DNA of 64,000 bases from Prochlorococcus marinus (GCF_001180305.1 NZ_CVSX01000023.1:180385-244384), one strand, 5' to 3'. Positions 18,905-29,985 are shown, numbered from the stretch's first letter. Notes: generated from the letters alone by a model not told the origin. Program-made: numbers and translations.

Positions 18905-19603
18905 ATGACGTCAAATAAGATTATCGAAAAAAGTGAAGTTAGGGAGTATTTTAATGGTACTGGGTTTGAAAGATGGAATAGAATTTATAGCAAATCAGAT
19001 GAAATTAATACAGTTCAGAAAAATATTAGGAAAGGCCATCAAAAAACTGTAGATGATGTGGTCTCATACATCTCAAAGTATCCTGAACTAACAAAAAAAA
19101 GTTATTGTGATGCAGGATGTGGTGTAGGAAGTCTTTCCATACCTTTACTTAGACTTGGCATAAAAGAACTACAGGTGAGCGATATTTCTTCTGAAATGAT
19201 CAAAGAAACAAAAAAACGCATTAATGAATTAGGTTTGCATCAAGGAAAAATCAAATATGAAGTCTGTGATCTGGAAAAATTAAAAGGATTATTTGATGTT
19301 GTAGTTTGTTTGGATGTATTTATTCATTATCCTCAACCTGTAGCAGAAGAAATGGTCCAACATCTATGCGATTTAAGTAAAGAAAAACTAATCGTTAGCT
19401 TTGCTCCTTATACTCCAGTTCTTGCTGTTCTAAAAAATATTGGGAAATTATTTCCTGGGCCAAGTAAAACTACAAGAGCATATACATTGAAAGAAAAGGG
19501 CATTATTGATGCTGCTAAAGCAAGAGGATTTAAAGTGGTTAAAAAGAAATTAAATCAAGCTCCTTTTTATTTTTCCAAACTAATTGAATTCGAGAAAATT
19601 TAA
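18905..19603 (+). CDS. chlM: Magnesium protoporphyrin IX methyltransferase
   Basis: 232 aa SAM-dependent methyltransferase. Motif I is YCDAGCGVGSLSIPLLRLG (about residues 73-91), followed by VSDISSEMIKETKKRI and VVCLDVFIHYPQP. The N-terminus (YFNGTGFERWNRIYS) is the conserved ChlM opening. It methylates the ring propionate of Mg-protoporphyrin IX, an early committed step to chlorophyll, at the membrane. It directly abuts, tail to tail, the response regulator gene at 19604 with no spacer. Confidence 0.96.
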   Translation: MTSNKIIEKSEVREYFNGTGFERWNRIYSKSDEINTVQKNIRKGHQKTVDDVVSYISKYPELTKKSYCDAGCGVGSLSIPLLRLGIKELQVSDISSEMIKETKKRINELGLHQGKIKYEVCDLEKLKGLFDVVVCLDVFIHYPQPVAEEMVQHLCDLSKEKLIVSFAPYTPVLAVLKNIGKLFPGPSKTTRAYTLKEKGIIDAAKARGFKVVKKKLNQAPFYFSKLIEFEKI

Positions 19604-20332
19604 TTATTTTACCAAATGATTTTCTAGTGCATAACGAACTAATTCCGTTCGGCTAGATGTACCTGTCTTGATAAAAAGTCTACTTACATATTTTTCAACA
19701 TTTCTAATAGATGTTTCAAGCTGTCTTGCAATTTCCTTGTTCATCAGCCCTTCTGCGACTAGTTGAAGTACACTTGCTTCTCTTGGAGTAAAACTTGGAA
19801 GATTTATTTTGTTCTCTGTATTAGTGGGATTTTGGTCCGTGAGCATAGATTTTATTTCAGTGATTTGCTTCGCCATTTTGCTTACATCAATATCTGCGAA
19901 TCGTGCGGCTTCTTTAAGTAAACGTTCTTGTCTGTTGATTACGTTTTTTACTCTCGCAGCTAATTCATCAGGGTCGAAAGGTTTGGAAATATAATCATCA
20001 ACTCCTGCGAGATAACCTTCTGTTCTGTCTAGTGTCATTCCTTTTGCAGTTAGAAAAATAACTGGAGTTCCTCCTAATTTTTCATCCGCTCTAATTTTTT
20101 CCAATAAAGCATAACCGTTAGCTCGAGGCATCATAATATCGCTTATTATCAAATCAGGAAAAACTGTTTGAGCTTTTTCCCAACCATCCTCTCCATCAAC
20201 TGCAATAAATATTTCAAAGCCTTCATCTTCTAGAAATGTTTTAACAGCTGTTCTTAAACCGGGCTCATCATCAACTAGTAAAATTCTTGATTTTCTAACC
20301 GGTTCATTATTTATTTGATTAATTTCATTCAT
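19604..20332 (-). CDS. rre1: Two-component response regulator, Rre1/Ycf29-like (NarL family)
   Basis: 242 aa: a receiver domain with acidic pocket Asp21-Asp22, phosphoacceptor Asp65 in LIISDIMMPRANGYALLEKI, Thr95 and a conserved Lys in YISKPFD near residue 115; a linker; and a C-terminal LuxR helix-turn-helix (FTPREASVLQLVAEGLMNKE, residues about 180-199). The combination and the text of the receiver are typical of the Ycf29/Rre1 group kept in nearly all cyanobacteria and some plastids, where Hik2 signals redox or stress state. No histidine kinase is adjacent. The Rre1 label is by family resemblance. Confidence 0.7.
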   Translation of the reverse strand: MNEINQINNEPVRKSRILLVDDEPGLRTAVKTFLEDEGFEIFIAVDGEDGWEKAQTVFPDLIISDIMMPRANGYALLEKIRADEKLGGTPVIFLTAKGMTLDRTEGYLAGVDDYISKPFDPDELAARVKNVINRQERLLKEAARFADIDVSKMAKQITEIKSMLTDQNPTNTENKINLPSFTPREASVLQLVAEGLMNKEIARQLETSIRNVEKYVSRLFIKTGTSSRTELVRYALENHLVK

Positions 20333-20391
20333 TTTTTGAATTCTTTAATTTGATTTTCTAGTAATAAAGAGAATTTTATATAATTAATACA

Positions 20392-21537
20392 ATGCTATCA
20401 ACTCCTATACTACTAGACTATCAATCTTCAACTCCTTGCTCTAAGGAAGTTGTTGATTCTATGAAACCTTTTTGGAGTGAGATATTTTCTAACCCTGCAA
20501 GCAAATCTAATTTAGCGGGCATTAACGCAAGCGCTATATTGGAAGCTTCAAGAGAAAAAATAGAAAAAAATTTATTTCTTAAGAATAAAAAAGTTATTTT
20601 CACAAGTGGGGCTACAGAATCTAATAATTTAGCCTTAATAGGTTTTGCGAGAAATTATTATAAAAAAACAGGAAATTATGGACATATTATCACCTTAAAA
20701 ACGGAGCATAAAGCTGTACTTGAACCGTTAAAACAACTAAAAAAAGAGGGATTTCAAGTTACAGAAATTAACCCTGAGAAAGATGGGTTAATTTCAGAAG
20801 AACAATTCAAAAAAAAAATAAGAGAAGATACATTTATGGTGAGCGTCATGATGGCAAATAATGAAATAGGAGTTATTCAGCCTGTAGAGAATATTTCAAA
20901 GATATGTAAATCGAGAGAAATAACTTTTCACTCTGATTTTGCTCAATGTTTAGGTTATATCGAGTTAAACAATCTTTTATCAGATGTAAATATGATAACG
21001 ATGAGTTCTCACAAAATATATGGTCCTAAAGGGATAGGGCTTCTTTTGATTGATGAAGAAATTAATCTTGAACCTTTAATTGTTGGAGGAGGTCAGGAAT
21101 ATGGTTTCAGGTCTGGTACATTACCTCTTCCTTTAGTAGTTGGCTTTGCTAAAGCAATAGAGATAGCAGTTTTTAATCAAAAAAGTAATGCTGAGAAATT
21201 ACTTTCATATAGAAATAATCTTTTGGAGGGTTTGTTAGAAAATAATTCTGGTTTATTAATCAATGGCTCCATAGAAAAAAGATTACCTCAAAACTTAAAT
21301 TTGACTGTATTGGATTTAAATGGAGCAAAGCTTCATAAAGTTTTAAAATCCAAAATAATTTGTTCTAGTGGATCTGCATGCAGTAATGGTGAACCATCTC
21401 ATGTTTTACTAGCCTTAGGCAGATCTTTTAAAGAAGCAGAATCTTCAATAAGGTTAAGTATTGGATTGAGCACTAATTCAAAAGAGATAAAAGAAGCAGT
21501 TCATATTCTTACAAATGCGATCAAATCATTACGTTAG
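20392..21537 (+). CDS. Cysteine desulfurase (NifS/IscS-like)
   Basis: 381 aa fold-type I PLP enzyme. The PLP lysine is Lys208 in MSSHKIYGPKGIG, and the catalytic cysteine loop is CSSGSACSNGEPSHVLLALG with Cys330 as the acceptor and Cys324 nearby. It removes sulfur from cysteine for iron-sulfur clusters or tRNA thiolation. The loop type (SSGSAC) places it in group I (NifS/IscS) rather than group II SufS. It is convergent with rsmH, 3 bp apart, and divergent from the response regulator gene with 59 bp between starts. No iscU or suf genes lie near. Confidence 0.9.
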   Translation: MLSTPILLDYQSSTPCSKEVVDSMKPFWSEIFSNPASKSNLAGINASAILEASREKIEKNLFLKNKKVIFTSGATESNNLALIGFARNYYKKTGNYGHIITLKTEHKAVLEPLKQLKKEGFQVTEINPEKDGLISEEQFKKKIREDTFMVSVMMANNEIGVIQPVENISKICKSREITFHSDFAQCLGYIELNNLLSDVNMITMSSHKIYGPKGIGLLLIDEEINLEPLIVGGGQEYGFRSGTLPLPLVVGFAKAIEIAVFNQKSNAEKLLSYRNNLLEGLLENNSGLLINGSIEKRLPQNLNLTVLDLNGAKLHKVLKSKIICSSGSACSNGEPSHVLLALGRSFKEAESSIRLSIGLSTNSKEIKEAVHILTNAIKSLR

Positions 21538-21540
21538 AAA

Positions 21541-22449
21541 TTATTGGCTTCTTAATTGAGCAATTCTTAATTTTCCACTTCTAGCTCTTCTATTTAGTTC
21601 GACTTCTTGATCGCAAGGAGTAATTGGTTTTTTTGTTAAGTTTTTTAGTCTTTGATCATTCTTAAAAGAACTTTTAACTAACCTATCCTCAAGGGAATGA
21701 AAACTAATAATAGAAATAATACCCCCTGGTAAAAGCCATTCAGGAACAACTTGCAAAAATTTTTCTAATACTTCAATTTCTTTATTAACAGCAATTCTTA
21801 GTGCTTGAAATGTTCTTGTTGCTGGATGTATTTTTTTATATCTTTGTTTTGGTGGGAAGCAGCCTGCAATAGAATAAGCTAACTCTTTTGTCCCAGAATA
21901 TTTCCCATTTTCCTTCAAATCCATTTTTATTTTCCTAGCAATCTTTCTTGATAATCTTTCATCTCCATATTTATAAATCAGGTTAGCAAGATCTTTTTCA
22001 TTTAAAGCCTCAATTAATTTCTCTGCATCAATCTCAAGAAGAGGATTCATACGCATATCAAGTGGACCATCTTTTTGAAAACTAAATCCTCTTTTAGGGT
22101 CATCTATTTGGTTACTATTTACTCCAAGATCTGCAATCACAAAAGAAACTTTTTCATTTGGTACAAAATCCGCAAAATTTGAAGCCCTTATATCAATCCT
22201 GTTTTTAAATTCATCAAGCTTTTTTGATGCTGATTCTCTCGCAAACGGATCTTGATCAATTCCAATTAAAGTTAAATCCGAATATTTTCTCAATAAATTG
22301 TAAGAGTGCCCTCCTCCGCCTAAAGTTGCGTCTATTCCTTTAAGCTGATTGTTATGTATTAATGGGTAATGATCTAATGAGGCCATAATCTCATCTGTCA
22401 TAACTGATTTATGATTGAAAAAAGATGAATCAGATAGGTCAGTTTGCAT
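21541..22449 (-). CDS. rsmH: 16S rRNA (cytosine-N4)-methyltransferase RsmH
   Basis: 302 aa with the RsmH/MraW opening FNHKSVMTDEIMASL, the SAM loop GIDATLGGGGHSYNLL, ADLGVNSNQIDDPKRGFSF and the C-terminal ISFHSLEDRLVKSSF. It methylates C1402 of 16S rRNA. In many bacteria the gene heads the division and cell-wall cluster; here it stands alone between a cysteine desulfurase and the divergent ndhH, as usual in picocyanobacteria. Confidence 0.95.
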   Translation of the reverse strand: MQTDLSDSSFFNHKSVMTDEIMASLDHYPLIHNNQLKGIDATLGGGGHSYNLLRKYSDLTLIGIDQDPFARESASKKLDEFKNRIDIRASNFADFVPNEKVSFVIADLGVNSNQIDDPKRGFSFQKDGPLDMRMNPLLEIDAEKLIEALNEKDLANLIYKYGDERLSRKIARKIKMDLKENGKYSGTKELAYSIAGCFPPKQRYKKIHPATRTFQALRIAVNKEIEVLEKFLQVVPEWLLPGGIISIISFHSLEDRLVKSSFKNDQRLKNLTKKPITPCDQEVELNRRARSGKLRIAQLRSQ

Positions 22450-22487
22450 AACTTTCGACTAAGATTTATTTAGAAGTTAAATTTTGA

Positions 22488-23675
22488 ATGGCTCAGCTAG
22501 AGACTAGAACAGAACCAATGGTGGTCAATTTTGGCCCTCACCATCCCTCAATGCATGGGGTTTTAAGATTAGTTGTAACTCTTGATGGTGAGAATGTCAT
22601 TGATTGTGAGCCAGTAATTGGATATTTACATAGAGGAATGGAAAAGATAGCTGAAAACAGGACAAATGTAATGTATGTCCCTTATGTAAGCAGAATGGAT
22701 TATGCAGCAGGAATGTTTTATGAAGCTATTGTAGTAAATGCTCCTGAAAGATTAGCTAATATTCCAGTTCCTAAAAGAGCAAGTTACATCAGAGTTCTTA
22801 TGTTGGAACTAAATCGTATTGCTAATCATCTTTTATGGCTTGGTCCCTTTTTAGCAGACGTAGGTGCTCAAACTCCATTCTTCTATATTTTTAGAGAAAG
22901 AGAAATGATTTATGATCTTTGGGAAGCTGCTACTGGACAAAGGCTAATAAATAATAATTTCTTTAGGATAGGTGGTGTCGCATGTGATCTTCCATATGGA
23001 TGGTTAGAAAAATGTATAGATTTTTGTGATTGGTTCGGTCCTAAAATAGATGAATACGAAAAATTAATCACAAATAATCCAATTTTTAGAAAAAGAATTG
23101 AAGGTCTCGGAACAATACAAAGAGATCAAGCAATTAATTGGTCTTTGTCTGGGCCAATGCTTAGAGCTTCTGGAGTTTCCTGGGATTTAAGGAAAGTCGA
23201 TAGTTATGAATGTTATGACGATTTTGATTGGCAGATTGCTTCAGAAAAAGAAGGAGATTGTTATGCGAGATATAGAGTAAGAGTTGAAGAGATGAGACAA
23301 TCACTAAGTATCATTCGCCAAGCATGCAAAATGATTCCAGGAGGTCCAACAGAAAATTTAGAAGCTCAAAGAATGGCTACTGAAGATAAGAAAAGTGAAA
23401 TATTTGGTATTGACTATCAATATGTAGCTAAGAAGGTTGCTCCAACTTTTAAAATTCCCAACGGAGAATTGTATACAAGATTAGAGTCAGGTAAAGGAGA
23501 AATCGGTGTATTTATTCAAGGAAATAATGAAGTTACCCCATGGAGATTTAAAATCAGAGCAGCTGATTTAAATAATTTGCAAATATTACCTCATATCCTT
23601 AAAGGTGCCAAAATTGCCGATATTATGGCAATCCTTGGTTCAATAGATGTCATTATGGGTTCTGTTGATAGATAA
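22488..23675 (+). CDS. ndhH: NAD(P)H-quinone oxidoreductase subunit H (NdhH, 49 kDa)
   Basis: 395 aa, the NuoD/49-kDa subunit that lines the quinone pocket of NDH-1. Clear motifs are [20 protein letters not shown] (residues 11-30), [14 protein letters not shown] near residue 47, and the C-terminal [20 protein letters not shown]. The gene is separate from the other ndh genes, as is normal in cyanobacteria. It is followed after 9 bp by the DHNA-CoA hydrolase gene, so a plastoquinone-reducing subunit is transcribed with a phylloquinone step. Confidence 0.98.
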
Positions 23676-23684
23676 GTTCTTTAA

Positions 23685-24137
<453 letters not shown>

Positions 24138-24140
24138 TTA

Positions 24141-25355
24141 TTATTTTTTAAATTTATAGTTTATTTTTTCTGTGCTTGTTTTTTTGTTCTTAATGATCCA
24201 CTTTTCAGGTTTTTCATGTTTAGGCCAACTTTGAGAAAACTTTTTTAATAAATTTAATGAATTTTCAATATTTTTTTGATTTTTAGATTCTCTGAATTCC
24301 ACAATTATTTCAATTTTATTCCCCCATAGTTTGTCTGGTAATTTTGAAATATTGAATTTATTTATTGGGATATTTTCTTTCATAATAAAATCGTTTAACC
24401 GAGATTCTATTACTTCTGGGAAAACGATTTCTCCTCCTGAATTAAAAGCGTTATCACTTCTTCCAAGAAAGTTTAGATATAAAGAATTATTGATTTGATT
24501 AATTTCACCTAAATCACCGGTTTGCCACCACCCATTTTTATTTTTGAAATTTTCAGTTTTTGAAGAGTCTGCTATTTTGATTCCAATTCTGGCTGATTTA
24601 ATCTCGATTAATCCTTGTGTGTTAATTCTTATTTGTGTATCAGGTAGTATTTCTCCAACATTTTCATAACCCATTAAAAATTCTTTTGGTTTTAAACTCG
24701 TTACCATTGCTGCTGTTTCAGTTGAGCCGTAACAAGGTGCTAATTTTATTTTTTCTTCTATACATTGTTCTGCAGTTTCGCCTGAAATAGAAGCTCCACC
24801 CACCCAAATTAGATCAAAAATTTTTAGCCAACTAATACCATCTTTTTGAGCTAAGAGTCTTTGTAATTGGGTAGGCACTAATGATGTAATCAGGTGTTTT
24901 TTGTTTTTTTTAGATTTAATTGTAAAAAGTAAAAGTTCTCGAGTTTTTTTTATTAAATTTGGAGAAATATTAATACAATCACATCCCCAAGTTTGACTTC
25001 TAAAAATTGGCATTAAGCCACTTATATGGTTCAAAGGTAAAGTATTTAAAATTAAGCAGTTTTGTAATTCAAATCCTTGTTCTATTAGCCATTGTCCGGA
25101 TGTAAATGCAGATAATTTAAGATTATCTAAATGGTGAAAACATTTTCTTGGTTTTCCAGAACTACCACTGCTGTTTAAGATAATTGCTGGCCCATTTTCA
25201 TTAATTGAATCTAATACATCTTCATCTTCATAAAATTTGTTTTTTACATAAATAATTTTATTCTCTCTAATTTTTTCAATAATTTTCTCTACAGATTGAG
25301 TTTCATTATTTTCAACTTCAATAGTATGAATTTTATTTTTCATAGTTGATCCCAT
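24141..25355 (-). CDS. menE: O-succinylbenzoate-CoA ligase
   Basis: 404 aa, a short member of the acyl-activating superfamily. The P-loop AIILNSSGSSGKPRK is at residues 57-71, the YGSTETAAM motif at 209-217, WWQTGDLGEI near residue 276 and LGRSDNAFNSGGE beyond. A terminal lysine-rich segment (TSTEKINYKFKK) contains the usual catalytic Lys near the C-terminus. It activates o-succinylbenzoate for DHNA formation. At about 400 aa it is shorter than the roughly 450-500 aa enzymes elsewhere. The start overlaps the end of menC by 16 bp, implying translational coupling. Confidence 0.9.
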   Translation of the reverse strand: MGSTMKNKIHTIEVENNETQSVEKIIEKIRENKIIYVKNKFYEDEDVLDSINENGPAIILNSSGSSGKPRKCFHHLDNLKLSAFTSGQWLIEQGFELQNCLILNTLPLNHISGLMPIFRSQTWGCDCINISPNLIKKTRELLLFTIKSKKNKKHLITSLVPTQLQRLLAQKDGISWLKIFDLIWVGGASISGETAEQCIEEKIKLAPCYGSTETAAMVTSLKPKEFLMGYENVGEILPDTQIRINTQGLIEIKSARIGIKIADSSKTENFKNKNGWWQTGDLGEINQINNSLYLNFLGRSDNAFNSGGEIVFPEVIESRLNDFIMKENIPINKFNISKLPDKLWGNKIEIIVEFRESKNQKNIENSLNLLKKFSQSWPKHEKPEKWIIKNKKTSTEKINYKFKK

Positions 25356-26305
25356 ATCTTTTTTGGTTGATTTAAAAATAGAAACGAATTAGGGAATTTA
25401 TTCATTGCTAAACCAGGAACTTTTGGAGTTGGTCCTTGTAATTGTAGAGACGATAAATGATAAAGCCATCTCTTCCCTATTCCAGTTTCAAATGAAGTAC
25501 TTATAGATATTAAAGCTTTTTTATTTTCTAATTCTCTTAAAATCTTAACTGGATTATTTTCTTGAGAAGGCCTTCGTATTTGCCAACCCTTCCACTCATC
25601 AATCAAAGTTGGAAATTTTAAAAGTGATTCGTCTAAGGCTATTGGGATTTTTTTGTTAAGTTCTTTCATTCCTTCAATATCATCAACACAGAGAGGTTGT
25701 TCTAACCAATCTATATTTTTATTATCTTTCAAAATATCTGCCCATCTATTAGCTATCTTTCTACCCCAAGAACCATTAGCATCTATTCTTAACTTAATAT
25801 TATTGCCTATTAGGCTTAAAATTTCTTCTAAATTTGCTTCTTCCTCATGATTATCTTTTAATGCTACTTTCCATTTTATGGTTATTGATTTTCCAATATT
25901 AGATTGTCTTTTTTTAATTTCATTTAGCTCTGAAATTACATCTTTAGAATTTAAAAGTATGGAAGTTTTATCAATTTCATCAAAGTTATAGTTTTCTTTA
26001 AAAATTATTTTTCCATTTATCTCAGCTAATGCAGAATTTATTGCAGATTGAATGCATGGGTGAAAAATATTTATTTGCTCAGATAAATTAAATACTCCTA
26101 CGTACTCAGGGATCATATTTAGTTGTTTTGCACATTTTTTTAAGTCTTCTTCTAGAAGTGGTGAAACTTCTCCAAACCCTATTTTTTTATCATTACTTAT
26201 TAATTTAATTATCCAACCCGATTTTGTGTGGTAATTGGTTTTAGAATTTTCTACTTTGGCCGATAACTTAAAGCTATAAGATTTTTTTTGAAATATTAAG
26301 TTCAT
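25340..26305 (-). CDS. menC: o-Succinylbenzoate synthase
   Basis: 321 aa enolase-superfamily enzyme that dehydrates SHCHC to o-succinylbenzoate. Visible active-site elements: the KxK motif Lys144-Trp-Lys146, and metal ligands Asp174 (LRIDANGSW), Glu202 (WLEQPL) and Asp225 (IALDESLL). The position that should hold the second catalytic lysine (usually a KPS/KPT segment) reads RRPSQ at residues 244-248, giving Arg245. It overlaps menE by 16 bp and menA by 4 bp, so the three form one translation unit. Identity is well supported by context and metal ligands; the substituted lysine is noted separately. Confidence 0.9.
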   Translation of the reverse strand: MNLIFQKKSYSFKLSAKVENSKTNYHTKSGWIIKLISNDKKIGFGEVSPLLEEDLKKCAKQLNMIPEYVGVFNLSEQINIFHPCIQSAINSALAEINGKIIFKENYNFDEIDKTSILLNSKDVISELNEIKKRQSNIGKSITIKWKVALKDNHEEEANLEEILSLIGNNIKLRIDANGSWGRKIANRWADILKDNKNIDWLEQPLCVDDIEGMKELNKKIPIALDESLLKFPTLIDEWKGWQIRRPSQENNPVKILRELENKKALISISTSFETGIGKRWLYHLSSLQLQGPTPKVPGLAMNKFPNSFLFLNQPKKIWDQL

Positions 26306-27219
26306 TTATTTAGCAAGTAATTAAATATTAATCCTGTGATTAAACCAATTCCATTAAGGGTTTGAAATTTTATTGCGACGAATTTGCAATTTTTTATTGC
26401 AGAAGGTTTTGCATACGAAGATTTTAATAAATTTATAAGTCTTATTGCTTGTGGGAAACTAAGCAAATAAAGAATGCAAAACACTGGAATAAATCCATAA
26501 ACTATTGTGAAAAATTGAAAAATATATATTGTAAAAATTATCCAAGGCACAAATTGAGAACCTTTTCTTGCTCCTAAGCGAACTAAAGGTGAATTTTTCC
26601 CATTCTTTTTATCTTCAGAAATTTGATGAAAATGAGAGCAAAATAATACAAGAGTTGTTGCCAAGGAAGGTCCTGAACCAAGTAATAAAGAAACTTTCCA
26701 TGGAATATCTTCGAAGTAAATATTAGACGGATTTAACGCAATTAAGACTGCAGAGTACGCAAAAGGTCCAAATGCAAGCCAGCATAATGGTTCTCCTAAA
26801 CCTTGATAGCCCAATCTAAAAGGAGGACCTTGATATAAATATCCTAAGAAGCAGCAAGCTGCCACCAAAATAAAAATGTTTATACTTGTTGATACTGAAA
26901 TAATTAAAATTATTAATAAACCAATAACTAAAGATGTATATGCAATAAATGCAATTATTTTTTTATTTTTTACAAGATTTACAATTGAATGGAATTTAAA
27001 TTCATCGATTCCTGTTTCTGCGTCGTATAAATCATTAGTTAGATTTTCCCAAAGTAATATCAATATTGCAGCTAAAGTAAATGAAATCAAATTATAAATT
27101 TTTACCTCTTCATATTGATTGAGCAAGTAAGCCCCTGTTATTAAAACTGGAAGTATGGCAACAGAATAAAGAGGCCATTTTATTGCTTTTTTCCATAATT
27201 TTTTTTTATCTTCGTCCAT
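26302..27219 (-). CDS. menA: 1,4-dihydroxy-2-naphthoate phytyltransferase
   Basis: 305 aa UbiA-family prenyltransferase with about eight or nine membrane helices. The first aspartate-rich motif is NDLYDAETGID at residues 62-72, and the second is in ISEDKKNGKNSPLVR. It joins a phytyl chain to DHNA on the way to phylloquinone, the photosystem I cofactor. First gene of the menA-menC-menE unit; divergent from menF with 101 bp of promoter-bearing spacer at 27220-27320. Confidence 0.93.
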   Translation of the reverse strand: MDEDKKKLWKKAIKWPLYSVAILPVLITGAYLLNQYEEVKIYNLISFTLAAILILLWENLTNDLYDAETGIDEFKFHSIVNLVKNKKIIAFIAYTSLVIGLLIILIISVSTSINIFILVAACCFLGYLYQGPPFRLGYQGLGEPLCWLAFGPFAYSAVLIALNPSNIYFEDIPWKVSLLLGSGPSLATTLVLFCSHFHQISEDKKNGKNSPLVRLGARKGSQFVPWIIFTIYIFQFFTIVYGFIPVFCILYLLSFPQAIRLINLLKSSYAKPSAIKNCKFVAIKFQTLNGIGLITGLIFNYLLNK

Positions 27220-27320
27220 TTTTAATTAATACGCATAAATAGATAATTATTGAATGTAGTTTATAAATTGAGTTACATTTTTTACTTTATTGCATCATTT
27301 TTAGTTATTTTCAATAAGTA

Positions 27321-28733
27321 ATGAAAAATGATTTAAACTTAACAGATTTTTTAAAAGATGTATTTTCCTCTTTCGATAAGAAAGTTGAAAATTCTGGATT
27401 AGTAAGTATTTGTGTTGAGATTCCTTGTATTGATTTATTCCAAGTTTATGAATCGTTAATAAATCAATATCCGTTTTCTTCATTTTGGGAGGAATCTGAT
27501 GGCATTTCATATATAGCTTTCGAGAAGTGTAAATATGTTACTCTGGATGGCCCAAAAAGATTTGAGGTAGCAAAAGAGTTTAATTCTGAGAATTTTAAAA
27601 ATTTAATTAACTTAACTAATGAATCGCATAATTCTGCACTTTCAAAAATAATTTATTTATTTTCTTTCTCTGAAAATTTGAATAATAAGAATTTACCTTC
27701 AGATATCCCTAGTTTGGAAGCCATTTTGCCAAAAATATTAATTACTAAAAGTGGCAAGAATTGCTGGTTAAGAATCAATGGTCATGTTGAAGGTAAATCA
27801 TCATTAAGAACATTAATTGAAGAAATATGGACAGTTAGAAATCAAGTTATTAATTCTGGCTCAGAATTAATAAAATCATCTGGCTTAAAAACTAGTTTTG
27901 ATTCTCCTTTTATTGATGATTTCTCACGCTCCTTAGAAACTTCTAAAACAAACATGAAAAAAGTAGTAAATCGAGGAATTCAATTAGTAGATAAAGATAT
28001 CCTAGAAAAGATAGTTTTAGCGAATAGGATTAAAATAAAACTTAAAAATAAATTAGATTTAGTAGAAATTTTAAAAAGATTTAAAAAGAATCAACCAAAT
28101 ACATGTAGATACGTTTGGAAAAGGAATAGTAAGGATATTTTGTTTGGAGCATCTCCAGAAAAATTATTTTCTTTCTCTAAACCTAATTTAACTTTAGAGG
28201 CTCTTGCTGGAACTATCTCTACTAATTCAAATTTTAAGAAACTCCTAAAAAGTACTAAAGACTTAAAGGAACATAATTATGTAATAAAACATTTGATTAA
28301 ATCTTTAGAAGTTTCAAAAATAACAAACTTTAAAAAAAGTGATATCAAGGTAAATTCATTTGGAGATATTTCTCATTTGCAAACACTCATTTTCTCTAAA
28401 GTTGAAAATATTTGTCCTTTTGAATTGCTTAAAAACTTACATCCATCTCCAGCTGTTTGTGGATACCCAAAAAATGCAGCATTGGATTGGATAAACACTC
28501 TTGAGTCTTTTCCTAGAGGAAATTATGCTTCTCCAATGGGTTGGGTTGATTCATCAGGCAATGCTTCATTTCTTTTGGCAATAAGAGGCGCAAGATGTAT
28601 TGAAGAAAATATTGAATTTACTGCAGGTTCAGGTATAGTTTCTGGCTCCGTTTTAGAGCAAGAAATAGATGAGATTAAATTAAAATTTGAATCTATAGTA
28701 AAACAGATATTTTGCGCTAAAAACCCTAGATAA
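27321..28733 (+). CDS. menF: Isochorismate synthase
   Basis: 470 aa chorismate-utilising enzyme. The C-terminal domain shows [57 protein letters not shown] and [20 protein letters not shown], followed by [20 protein letters not shown]. These are the isochorismate synthase signatures. It makes isochorismate as the first step of phylloquinone synthesis. The less conserved N-terminal 150 residues are normal. Convergent with gshB, the ends overlapping by 8 bp. menD and menB are not in the window. Confidence 0.92.
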   Translation: MKNDLNLTDFLKDVFSSFDKKVENSGLVSICVEIPCIDLFQVYESLINQYPFSSFWEESDGISYIAFEKCKYVTLDGPKRFEVAKEFNSENFKNLINLTNESHNSALSKIIYLFSFSENLNNKNLPSDIPSLEAILPKILITKSGKNCWLRINGHVEGKSSLRTLIEEIWTVRNQVINSGSELIKSSGLKTSFDSPFIDDFSRSLETSKTNMKKVVNRGIQLVDKDILEKIVLANRIKIKLKNKLDLVEILKRFKKNQPNTCRYVWKRNSKDILFGASPEKLFSFSKPNLTLEALAGTISTNSNFKKLLKSTKDLKEHNYVIKHLIKSLEVSKITNFKKSDIKVNSFGDISHLQTLIFSKVENICPFELLKNLHPSPAVCGYPKNAALDWINTLESFPRGNYASPMGWVDSSGNASFLLAIRGARCIEENIEFTAGSGIVSGSVLEQEIDEIKLKFESIVKQIFCAKNPR

Positions 28734-29649
28734 TTTCTACTAATTTTTCAATAACTTCCTCTGAAACATTTTTATTGGATAAATTTTCTATTTCTCTTAA
28801 ACCTGTTGGACTGGTTACATTAATCTCGCTAAGCATTCCATTTATTACATCAATACCTACAAAAAATAAACCCTCATCTTTGAAGTGTTGAGATAATTCT
28901 GAGCAGATACTTTTTTCTTTTTCTGTTAATAATGTGGGTTCAGCCTTGCCTCCCATCGCTAAATTACTCCTAAAATCGCCTCCTTGAGGAATCCTATTTA
29001 TTGATCCAATTGCTTCTCCGTTTACGATAATTATTCTTTTATCACCCTCTACGACTTCAGGAATAAATTTTTGCATCATAACGGGTAATTCTTCTTGAGA
29101 AGTTATTAATTCAATGATTGATTTAATTCCTGGAGAATTTTTATTTATCCTTATAACACCTTGACCACCTTTTCCTCCTAGAGGTTTTATGACTACTTCA
29201 TTATTAGTATTTGCAAAATTAATAAGATCTTTTACCTTACTCGCAACTATTGTAGGTGCCATTAAGTGGCTGTATCTTAAAGCACCTAGCTTTTCATTCC
29301 ACGCTCTTAACGATGAGGGTTTGTTAATTACTTTTACTCCTTTTCTTTCGGCAACTTCTAAAAGATGGGTTGCATATAAATAAGCCTCATTTACAGGAGG
29401 ATCTTTTCTCATCCAAATGCAATTAAATTCGGCGAGAGGTATGCAATCATTCTCTTTGAAAGAAATCCATGGAATTACTTCAACTTTTACGGAAGATGCC
29501 CATACTTCATCACCTCTAGCTTCCAGGTCTTGAGGAGTGCAACTCCAGATTTCAATATTTTTTTTTGATGATGCTTGCATTAAAGCAACAGTTGAATCTT
29601 TTAAGGGATTTATATTTTTAATTGGATCTATTACGAATAGAAATTTCAT
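28726..29649 (-). CDS. gshB: Glutathione synthetase
   Basis: 307 aa ATP-grasp enzyme that adds glycine to gamma-glutamylcysteine. The N-terminus [20 protein letters not shown] is the prokaryotic GshB opening; ATP-grasp motifs are [17 protein letters not shown] and [20 protein letters not shown]. Its neighbour 5 bp downstream of grxC is a glutaredoxin, a natural functional partner using glutathione. Confidence 0.95.
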   Translation of the reverse strand: MKFLFVIDPIKNINPLKDSTVALMQASSKKNIEIWSCTPQDLEARGDEVWASSVKVEVIPWISFKENDCIPLAEFNCIWMRKDPPVNEAYLYATHLLEVAERKGVKVINKPSSLRAWNEKLGALRYSHLMAPTIVASKVKDLINFANTNNEVVIKPLGGKGGQGVIRINKNSPGIKSIIELITSQEELPVMMQKFIPEVVEGDKRIIIVNGEAIGSINRIPQGGDFRSNLAMGGKAEPTLLTEKEKSICSELSQHFKDEGLFFVGIDVINGMLSEINVTSPTGLREIENLSNKNVSEEVIEKLVEII

Positions 29650-29654
29650 AAGAT

Positions 29655-29909
29655 CTAGTTTAATAATGCTTCTAATTTATTTTCATTTTCTAATGCGTAG
29701 AGATCATCGCAGCCTCCGATACCCTCATTATCTATAAATATTTGTGGTAATGTTCTTCTACCATCAGCTCTTTCAATCATCAATGCTCTGGCATCTTCGT
29801 CGCCATCTATTTTATATTCTGTAAAATTTACATTTTTTTTCTTGAGTAGTGATTTTGCTCGAATACAGAATGGGCAATATTGCCAAGTATAAATTTCAAC
29901 TTTGGACAT
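29655..29909 (-). CDS. grxC: Glutaredoxin 3 (dithiol)
   Basis: 84 aa dithiol glutaredoxin with active site Cys12-Pro-Phe-Cys15 in [12 protein letters not shown]. The cis-proline segment [20 protein letters not shown] is standard for GrxC. It reduces protein disulfides and mixed glutathione disulfides. Transcribed ahead of gshB on the minus strand. The spacer 29910-29985 to the divergent prfB start holds the promoters for both. Confidence 0.95.
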   Translation of the reverse strand: MSKVEIYTWQYCPFCIRAKSLLKKKNVNFTEYKIDGDEDARALMIERADGRRTLPQIFIDNEGIGGCDDLYALENENKLEALLN

Positions 29910-29985
29910 TTTTTTAAAATAATACTTAGTTTATACTATTAAACAAAAGTGCTTGTTAGATTATAAATAACGATTAAATTCTATT

